17,894 nt of DNA, taken from assembly GCA_964591605.1 (NCBI GenBank), contig CAZQEN010000143.1:1-17894 (forward strand), written 5' to 3'. Of the stretch, positions 6,345 to 13,570 are shown one piece after another. The notes below the pieces were generated by a model. It saw only the letters and a program-made list of their open reading frames with translations, was not told where the DNA came from and did not search any database. This DNA is from CAYLLT01 sp964591605 (GTDB lineage Bacteria > Planctomycetota > Phycisphaerae > UBA1845 > PWPN01). The position numbers and the translations under genes are program-made. Within the stretch, counting starts at the first letter, position 1, and the number at the start of each line of letters is the position of its first letter.

Positions 6345-8447
6345 ATGCGTTTGGTCCGAATCGCGGTGTGCTGCCTCGTCCTGCCCGCAGGCTGGGTCCA
6401 GGCCCAGAATCTGCTCACCAACTCGGGGTTCCAGAATGCGGCGTTGACTCCCTGGGTGCAGATCGGCACGCACGGCGGCAGAGTCACGCAGGCCACCGGC
6501 TTCGGCATCATCCCCTCGCAGAACACGGCCGCCTGGGCCACGGTCTACAACAACGGCTCCGGCGGGGTTGGGGTGTGGGAGGGTGTTTATCAGACCGTCG
6601 CGAACATCGGGCCGGGGACTTACATCCTTCAGGCCGACGTCCTGGCCCACAATCGCACCGATGCATTCCTGTGGGTTCCGGGTCAGGCCAGCAGCGCCCC
6701 GACCGACACCTTCGTGCGTTTCGGGTATGACCTGACCGGGGGGACGGACCCCGACGCCGGCACCGTCGTCCTCACGCCGCCGCTCAACACCGGAGCGCAG
6801 TGGCGCCGCCAGCAGATCCAGTTCACCAAGGCCACCGTCGCCAGCACCATCACCGTCTTCATGCTGACCCAGTCCCACTTCAGCCATACGGGCAACTGGG
6901 CCGCGTTCGACAACACGCGGCTGGATAACGTCACCAACTGCAGCACCGCCATCACGGTCACCGACATGATGCCCTCGTCGCTCAATACGCCGCCCAATCC
7001 GGGTGTGCAGTCGTTCACCATCAACGGCACCAACCTCAATCAGGCGTCCGGGGCGAACCTCGTCGGGCCATCCCTCAGCAGCCCGCCCGTCATCACCGGC
7101 ACCATCACTGCCAGCAGTGCCTCGCAGCTCACCGTCGATTTCGACCTCACCAACGCCATTCCGGGTGTTTACGACCTGCTCGTCCCGCATCTGGATGGCG
7201 GTTGCCGCCCCGGCACGATGAGCGGGGCCTTCACCCTCAACTGTGCCTGCCCGGCCACCACGGTGACGGGTGTCGCCCGCAGCCACGGCCTGAGCGGGAG
7301 CAATCATGTCCTGACGCTGAGCGGCCTCAACGTCACCTGCCTGACCGGGGTCAAACTGCGCAAGACCCGCGATGGCGGCGCCGAGATCAATGCGACCAGC
7401 CTCACACCCAATGGCAGCGACCTGGATGTCCAGTTCAATCTGACCGGGGCGGAGGGTGGGCGCTATGACCTGCTCTTCACGCATCCCTGCCAGCAGATCA
7501 CCCCCGCCCAGGGGATGACCGCCGCTTTCCTGGTCTACATGCCGGAGATCACGAACGGCAGTTTCGAGGAGGGTTGGACCAACGATCCGACCACGGGCAG
7601 CGTGTGCGCCAATCCGGCCGCGAACGGCAATCGGCCGAAGGCCAGACACTGGGATCAGCGCCTCTTCGCCGCCTCCGGCCAGGGCGGACACAAGCGCGAC
7701 GGGAACGTCTGGTTCCCGGAGTGCATCAATGGGCGGATCAAGAACCTGACCGGCGATCACTACAACGGCCTGGACGTGGTGACCGATGGAACGAATCCCA
7801 CGAATGTCGTCAGCTTCTTCCAGACGATCGCCGCCCCTCATGTGAACGAAAACGGCGTCTCGACGCAGCCCTTCAATGTGCGGGCGGAGATGGCGATCAA
7901 CGGGGCGTCCGCCGCTTTTCCGGCGGTCGGACGGATCCGTCTCTACGACGGCACCGATGCGGACGGGAATACCATCGCCACCACCGTGATCTCCTCTCGA
8001 TTCGAGGCGGCGGACGATTTCGGACTCATCACCGACCCCACGTATGAGGTGATTGCACCGGCCGGCACGATGTACACCAGCGACCCGCCGGTGCTCACGA
8101 TCGAGTTCCGGGTGACCACGAGCGAGAACAGCCCGTCGAACACCGCGGTCGGCTTCTGGGTGGACAATGTCCGCACGGGTCCGTACGTCGCCCCCGGCTG
8201 CAGCCCGACGGTTTGGGCGGATGCCGACGACGACCACGACGTCGATCTGGATGATTTCGGTGTCTGGCAGCAGTGCGTGACGGGTTCGACCCCGGGTCTG
8301 CCGGCCGGACTGGACTACTGCAAGTGCCTCGATCGCGAGGTTCCATTCAACGTCATCGATGTCGCGGATTTTGTCGAGTTCACCAGGTGCGCGAGCGGGG
8401 CCAACGTTCCATGGACGCCGGCGGTCGCGCCGCTGTGCGAACCGTAA
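6345..8447 (+). CDS. Large exported protein with carbohydrate-binding-like modules and dockerin-like tail
   Basis: From the ATG at 6345 this is 700 residues. The signal peptide is residues 1-20 (cleavage after GWVQA). Residues ~21-200 begin NLLTNSGFQNAALTPWVQ and resemble a jelly-roll carbohydrate-binding module. Residues ~203-400 contain two similar IPT/TIG-like units (FTINGTNL and LTLSGLNV, each followed by a YDLL segment). Residues ~404-610 form a second module starting EITNGSFEEGW. Residues 624-700 are a dockerin-like tail (ADADDDHDVDLDDF and a weaker NVIDVADFVEF). No catalytic residues are evident, so the role is probably structural or adhesive on or outside the cell. AGGAGG at 6331-6336 is 8 bases before this ATG; an ATG at 6339 sits too close to it. 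The frame is open upstream to 6000 but overlaps the divergent gene. It is probably monocistronic. Confidence 0.75.
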   Translation: MRLVRIAVCCLVLPAGWVQAQNLLTNSGFQNAALTPWVQIGTHGGRVTQATGFGIIPSQNTAAWATVYNNGSGGVGVWEGVYQTVANIGPGTYILQADVLAHNRTDAFLWVPGQASSAPTDTFVRFGYDLTGGTDPDAGTVVLTPPLNTGAQWRRQQIQFTKATVASTITVFMLTQSHFSHTGNWAAFDNTRLDNVTNCSTAITVTDMMPSSLNTPPNPGVQSFTINGTNLNQASGANLVGPSLSSPPVITGTITASSASQLTVDFDLTNAIPGVYDLLVPHLDGGCRPGTMSGAFTLNCACPATTVTGVARSHGLSGSNHVLTLSGLNVTCLTGVKLRKTRDGGAEINATSLTPNGSDLDVQFNLTGAEGGRYDLLFTHPCQQITPAQGMTAAFLVYMPEITNGSFEEGWTNDPTTGSVCANPAANGNRPKARHWDQRLFAASGQGGHKRDGNVWFPECINGRIKNLTGDHYNGLDVVTDGTNPTNVVSFFQTIAAPHVNENGVSTQPFNVRAEMAINGASAAFPAVGRIRLYDGTDADGNTIATTVISSRFEAADDFGLITDPTYEVIAPAGTMYTSDPPVLTIEFRVTTSENSPSNTAVGFWVDNVRTGPYVAPGCSPTVWADADDDHDVDLDDFGVWQQCVTGSTPGLPAGLDYCKCLDREVPFNVIDVADFVEFTRCASGANVPWTPAVAPLCEP

Positions 8448-8521
8448 TGCGCGTCTGGCCGGTTTCCCGGCAGCGATGGCCTGGGTCGGGGTGGTCGCCG
8501 GCGGCGATTTGCGGCTGTGCG

Positions 8522-8545
8522 TGCAGGCGGGACGCCCGCACCACA
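8522..8545 (+). repeat. Hairpin-CCACA repeat
   Basis: TGCAGGCG (8522-8529), loop GGA (8530-8532) and CGCCCGCA (8533-8540) form a stem in which 7 of 8 positions pair (one A-C mismatch), followed by CCACA (8541-8545). Geometry, loop and tail match the copies at 55-78 and 1951-1974 although most arm bases differ. Confidence 0.65.
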
Positions 8546-8553
8546 AGCTTGTG

Positions 8554-8567
8554 AAGCGTTTTTTTCA
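8554..8567 (+). promoter_or_regulatory. Shared 14-base upstream motif, copy 2
   Basis: AAGCGTTTTTTTCA is identical to the minus-strand copy at 6178-6191. It directly follows a palindrome and lies 2 bases upstream of a TTGACA box. With GCTT at 8547-8550 or just before, it could fold a 4-bp stem followed by T7. It is upstream of the promoter, so it may be an upstream element or the weak terminator of the preceding gene. Confidence 0.5.
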
Positions 8568-8569
8568 GG

Positions 8570-8599
8570 TTGACAGCCGGGCTGGTTGGACTTTACAGT
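8570..8599 (+). promoter_or_regulatory. Probable sigma70-type promoter for the PEP-CTERM gene
   Basis: A perfect TTGACA -35 box (8570-8575), an 18-base spacer and TACAGT (8594-8599; four of six consensus bases) lie about 170 bases before the GTG start. This was judged by eye only. Confidence 0.45.
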
Positions 8600-8770
8600 A
8601 TCGGGCGTGCTGTCGGATGGAACCCCCGTCCGGCGGGCCGCTGCGTGATCAGGGTCGGGAAAAGCAGTCATGCCTCGCGGGTGGAGTCATCCACTGTTGC
8701 TTTCCCTGAAATAGCCGAGTGCCGCGAAGGTAGAGTTTTGTTGGCGATTCATGGTGAAAGGAGTGGAAAA

Positions 8771-9424
8771 GTGCACGCGAGCAGGATCATCGTACCGGCC
8801 GTGACGCTTCTGGCAGCGGGTTCGAGCCTGGGCGTCGAGATTCTCACCAATCGCGGGTTCGAGAACGCCAATCATTCGCTGAACTGGACCGTAAACGCGC
8901 CGATCAATGTCAAAGAGTATCCCGCTTCGTTCTGGTCGCCCGGTCCGGTGCCGACGGGAAACGGGCCGTGGGGCCTGGAGATCGTTCAGAATGGCGGAAC
9001 CTCAGGGTCCTTTCTCCAGACCAACGCCCAGCAGATTGTGACCATGCCGCCGGGCCAGTACGAGGTCAAAGCATCCGTCTGGGCCCGCGTGTACGACACG
9101 CAGGGCTCGGCTTTTTCGCGGGCGCGGTTCCGGCTCCTGGTGGACGGCGTTCAGCAGGAGCAGCTCGACCTGGTGGGCGACACCGTCAACGGCGGCTGGA
9201 CGCCCTGGACGAAACTGGAGACCGCGACCCACACCGTCAACGTCACGACCTCTCTGGGAGTCTTTCTGCAAATGCGGGCAGATGGCACCGGCAGCGCGAG
9301 CAACTGGGGACAGGTCGTGGCGGACGTCTTCAGCCTCGACGCCACCCTGATCCCCGAGCCGACGGCCCTCCTTCTGCTGGGTGCGGCGCTTCCGCTGGCC
9401 CTGCGCGGCAGGAGACGGGCGTGA
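8771..9424 (+). CDS. PEP-CTERM sorting domain protein
   Basis: From the GTG at 8771 this is 217 residues. Residues 1-21 are a signal peptide. Residues ~22-192 begin VEILTNRGFENANHSLNW and resemble a jelly-roll, carbohydrate-binding-like module, similar in its opening to the large upstream protein. Residues 193-217 are a PEP-CTERM tail: IPEP (194-197), a hydrophobic helix, and a basic RGRRRA end. This signal is recognised by an exosortase, which cleaves it and anchors or releases the protein at the envelope or matrix. No exosortase gene is in the window. The GTG start is chosen because AGGAG lies 7 bases upstream (8759-8763) and the signal peptide begins there. The longer frame from 8570 contains the promoter region. 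A likely promoter and a shared 14-base motif lie upstream. Confidence 0.85.
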   Translation: MHASRIIVPAVTLLAAGSSLGVEILTNRGFENANHSLNWTVNAPINVKEYPASFWSPGPVPTGNGPWGLEIVQNGGTSGSFLQTNAQQIVTMPPGQYEVKASVWARVYDTQGSAFSRARFRLLVDGVQQEQLDLVGDTVNGGWTPWTKLETATHTVNVTTSLGVFLQMRADGTGSASNWGQVVADVFSLDATLIPEPTALLLLGAALPLALRGRRRA

Positions 9425-9546
9425 AGGGTGTGTCGCTGCGGCCGAATCCTCTGAATTCCAATCGTACACCCCGCCGCTTCTGGCATTTTCACCGCCGCAG
9501 GATATCATCCGCTGCCCTGGAGACCGGGCGCAGCGGATGATTTCTT

Positions 9547-11241
<1,695 letters not shown>

Positions 11242-11280
11242 TCGGTCTGGCGGGAATGAGCCGAAGAACCTGGCCGATGG

Positions 11281-11724
11281 TCACACGAGGTGAGTCGTCG
11301 AAAGATCGCCCCACCGCTCCTGCAGATACTCTGCCACCAGCCGGCGGTGACAATGATGGGGTTTCTTTTCGCTGCAGAGAAGGCAGCCGAGGTGGGCCAT
11401 TTCCCGGGAGATGGCGTTTTCGATGCCTCTGCCGGCCATGAGCGCATTGAATTCCCGCTCGTAGACGTCCCAGCTCCCCTTTTGCTTCTTGTAGGCGTCG
11501 AGCATCTCCTGTGTGGGTGCGAGCTCGGGCATATGAACGTAATCAATCCCGGCCACTTCGCGCAGGAAGAAGCGCAGGTCATCCCGTTTTGAGAATCCCG
11601 ACAGTTGAGACGTATTGTTCAGACGAACATCGATGATGCGTCTGACACCTGCCTCACGCAGCAGCGTGAAGAATCGCTCGGCCGTCGTCCCGGCGAAGCC
11701 AATCGTGAACAACTGAACACTCAC
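11281..11724 (-). CDS. DUF488 family protein, second copy (last gene of operon)
   Basis: This 147-residue protein belongs to DUF488 (PF04343). The N-terminal strand reads LFTIGFAGTTAERF, followed by the conserved IIDVRLN segment, then VHMPELAPT, and near the C-terminus LLCSEKKPHHCHRRLVAEYL with the family's Cys/Glu/Cys-His-Arg cluster. That conserved polar cluster suggests an enzyme or a metal/nucleotide-binding site, but the family's biochemical role is not established to my knowledge. The GTG start at 11724 overlaps the TGA of the upstream DUF488 gene by four bases (GTGA), indicating translational coupling. It ends convergent with ettA. Its partner copy is longer and only distantly similar, so the two are not a recent duplication. 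The family call is sure; the function is open. Confidence 0.85.
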   Translation of the reverse strand: MSVQLFTIGFAGTTAERFFTLLREAGVRRIIDVRLNNTSQLSGFSKRDDLRFFLREVAGIDYVHMPELAPTQEMLDAYKKQKGSWDVYEREFNALMAGRGIENAISREMAHLGCLLCSEKKPHHCHRRLVAEYLQERWGDLSTTHLV

Positions 11725-12350
11725 AGCAGACCCCCGGTGGTGACGTTCGCCGATTGGGATTCGACGTACGCGATTCGTTCCGCCTGCAGGTCGTATGCCT
11801 CCTCCACCAACTGCGCGTGGGTCCGGAACAGGTCCTCCGACGGCAGCCCGACTTCCTCCAGAAGGCGCGTTTCGATCTGGCCGGTGGTTTCAACGGAACC
11901 ATCGGCCAGAATATGGCGAATCTCGATCGGCTCGCCGCGCATCTGGCGGCACACGAGCACGGTGCGATGACAGGTGATCGGGTCTTTCTCCGCGCACAAA
12001 AGAGCGATCCGATGCTGGAGCACGCCGCGTCGCAGACGTTCGAGCCCTTCGCTGAACGCCGGCAGCCGGCAGATCAGATCGTAACGTGCCTGTCCGTTCC
12101 GGTAGCATTCCGGCTCCGTGCGCCGCGCGCCCAGCTCCCGGCCGAGAAACCAGTATTGAATCTCCGCCTGCCCGAGGGCCAGCGCGAGTGTCTCGCGGTT
12201 GAATTGTGCGTGGAGTCGGCTGTACGGGCTTGACCTCACGTCGGCCACCACGTTGACGCCGTGCCGGCGCAGCAGGGCGATCAAGTCGGACATCTCATGA
12301 TCGGAGTGCCCGATGGTCAGCAGGGTCGGTCTCGTGGAGAAGTCACTCAT
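11721..12350 (-). CDS. DUF488 family protein, first copy (middle gene of operon)
   Basis: From the ATG at 12350 this is 209 residues. DUF488 hallmarks are visible in order: LLTIGHSDHEMSDL at the N-terminus, VVADVRSSPYSR, QYWFLGRELGARR, and LLCAEKDPITCHRTVLVCRQM. The motif C-A-E-K...C-H-R is shared with the downstream copy. After that it has a ~60-residue extension (ILADGSVETTGQIETRLLEEVG...) missing from the short copy. The start at 12350 is chosen because it overlaps the TGA of the dual-OB gene as ATGA. The alternative start at 12428 lies inside that gene and would add an unrelated Arg-rich leader. The stop overlaps the next DUF488 start as GTGA. It is probably cytosolic. The molecular activity is unknown. 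Confidence 0.87.
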   Translation of the reverse strand: MSDFSTRPTLLTIGHSDHEMSDLIALLRRHGVNVVADVRSSPYSRLHAQFNRETLALALGQAEIQYWFLGRELGARRTEPECYRNGQARYDLICRLPAFSEGLERLRRGVLQHRIALLCAEKDPITCHRTVLVCRQMRGEPIEIRHILADGSVETTGQIETRLLEEVGLPSEDLFRTHAQLVEEAYDLQAERIAYVESQSANVTTGGLL

Positions 12351-13057
12351 GGCAATTCCAGCACGGCGGCGACCACCTTGTAGTGAAGGCCGTTGAACTC
12401 GGGTGTCAGACTCACGCAGAGCAGACAATTATCCCCGAAAGGCGGACGGATCACCAACGGTGGCTTACCCACGGGCGGGAACGCGGTGCAATACCGGGCT
12501 GTAAACGCAGGATCGGTGATGTTCATCCGGTATTCCTGGCCGCGGTAGCGAAAGCGTGCTCGCGTCCTCTTGCGGTCCTTATTGCTGACGCTGTGGTGCT
12601 CGATCGAGAGCTCGACCCGCAGGTTCACCGGTCGAATCAGGTACAGCGACTGATGATTCGCCCGTTTGACGAGGCACCGGCCGTTGACGCGGTCGGTGTG
12701 CAGTCTGGACTCGAGCCACAGGTCCGCCGGATTCTCCTCCAGTGCAGCGAGCTGGTGCCGGCTCAGGCGGCTCCTTCGCTTCCACGTGCTGGCAACATCG
12801 ACGATCCAGTCCTCAGGGTGGATCCGGTCCTGCGCATACCTCGTCAACGGTACATCCACGATGTCGAGCACCTCCAGCGGGCGCCTGTCGCCGGTGCGCA
12901 TGTGGCGGGGCTTCAATTCGCCGTCGGGCTCGTCACTGACCGGACGGACCCAGCCTCCCGTCGACGCGCCCCGGGAGGTTGCGAGCTCACGTCCGGCGAC
13001 GCATCGGCCGCCTTTCTTAATGGAGTTCGCCAGCACGACGATCCGTTTGAGCTCCAT
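12347..13057 (-). CDS. Dual OB-domain protein (first gene of DUF488 operon)
   Basis: At 236 residues, the N-terminus reads IVVLANSIKKGGRCVAGREL and then GGWVRPVSDEPDGEL. I recognise this as the 'dual OB-containing domain' family that often sits beside DUF488 genes. OB folds usually bind nucleic acid, which makes nucleic-acid recognition a reasonable inference. Other blocks are LEVLDIVDVPL, LWLESRLHTDRVNGRCLV, LYLIRPVNLRVELSI and GDNCLLCVSLTPEFNGLHYKVVAAVLE. No enzymatic motif, signal peptide or membrane segment is seen. Its TGA overlaps the next ATG as ATGA, so it heads a coupled three-gene operon. A likely promoter with a perfect TATAAT lies about 30 bases upstream. The family call rests on memory of the sequence pattern; the association with DUF488 supports it. 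Confidence 0.75.
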   Translation of the reverse strand: MELKRIVVLANSIKKGGRCVAGRELATSRGASTGGWVRPVSDEPDGELKPRHMRTGDRRPLEVLDIVDVPLTRYAQDRIHPEDWIVDVASTWKRRSRLSRHQLAALEENPADLWLESRLHTDRVNGRCLVKRANHQSLYLIRPVNLRVELSIEHHSVSNKDRKRTRARFRYRGQEYRMNITDPAFTARYCTAFPPVGKPPLVIRPPFGDNCLLCVSLTPEFNGLHYKVVAAVLELP

Positions 13058-13087
13058 ATGTTGGTGCCCGCCAGTCGAGTCTTGTTC

Positions 13088-13118
13088 ATTATAATGCCGC
13101 GTCGTTCCGCACGTGCAA
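13088..13118 (-). promoter_or_regulatory. Probable promoter of the dual-OB/DUF488 operon
   Basis: On the minus strand a perfect TATAAT (complement of 13088-13093) lies 30 bases before the ATG. A partial -35 box, TTGCAC (complement of 13113-13118), is 19 bases further upstream. The -10 lies in a palindromic ATTATAAT, so direction is not decided by it alone, but the position fits a short leader for this operon. Confidence 0.45.
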
Positions 13119-13139
13119 GTGAGCGCCGCTTTCGGTAAC

Positions 13140-13570
13140 AGAGTTTCGATCGCGAGCGCCAGGCCCGGCCTTCAGCCGGGTTCGGCGTCGTTGTCACGAT
13201 TTGAGCCCGGTTCCAGCGGGCTTCTCGGGCGGCCTCGACACCGGCCGGCATGCTGAAGCAGAGCGAGAATCCCGGTCAACCGGGATCGGAGGAAAGGCGA
13301 CATTCGAAGACCCGGCATGAATGCCGGGCCTAGCGCCCGCAGAATGGAACTTTCATGACGAAAACGGCACTGGCGCCCGCAGAACGCAATTCTCATACTG
13401 AAACCGGCACCACAGGCTGTGGATCGGTCCAGCGGGCTTCTGGATGACTGACCCACCGGCTCTTGTGACCAGGGGATTCGCGCCTGATCGGTGCGGTGCG
13501 CACTCGTGCCTCTGCGATGAATGAAGCATAATGCTATGGGGACCGAGTCCTGGTGAGAGGATCATCGAAC
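13140..13570. repeat. Intergenic mosaic of small palindromes and a 40-base tandem repeat
   Basis: No gene is supported. Perfect or near-perfect inverted repeats occur in series: CCCGGC/GCCGGG (13164-13180), AGCCCG/CGGGCT (13204-13222), ATCCCGGT/ACCGGGAT (13269-13286) and CCCGGCAT/ATGCCGGG (13311-13328). A 40-base unit follows twice in tandem (13331-13370 and 13371-13410) with 31 of 40 positions identical. The 13-mer CCAGCGGGCTTCT occurs at 13213-13225 and 13429-13441. The bases at 13400-13414 (gaaaccggcaccaca) resemble the right half of the hairpin-CCACA element. This is consistent with REP-like small dispersed elements. Confidence 0.7.

Larger units (their letters stand above)
8448..8770. 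other. Non-coding leader region upstream of the PEP-CTERM gene
   Basis: No gene is supported in these 323 bases. They hold, in order, a hairpin-CCACA repeat (8522-8545), a perfect 12-base palindrome CACAAGCTTGTG (8542-8553), the shared 14-base motif (8554-8567), a likely sigma70-type promoter (8570-8599) and a leader of roughly 160 bases ending in AGGAG (8759-8763). Confidence 0.6.

Noticed and set aside
8547..8565. Intrinsic terminator (GCTT/AAGC stem plus T7) for the large exported-protein gene
   Set aside because: The 4-bp stem is weak, and the same motif occurs at 6178-6191 where no upstream minus-strand gene needs termination. The regulatory reading was kept, with low certainty.
12351..12428. 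Longer N-terminus for the first DUF488 gene
   Set aside because: The extension lies inside the dual-OB gene, is Arg-rich and unlike DUF488, and the ATGA overlap gives a better start.
13331..13410. Short CRISPR array
   Set aside because: There are only two directly abutting, diverged 40-base units with no spacers and no cas genes.
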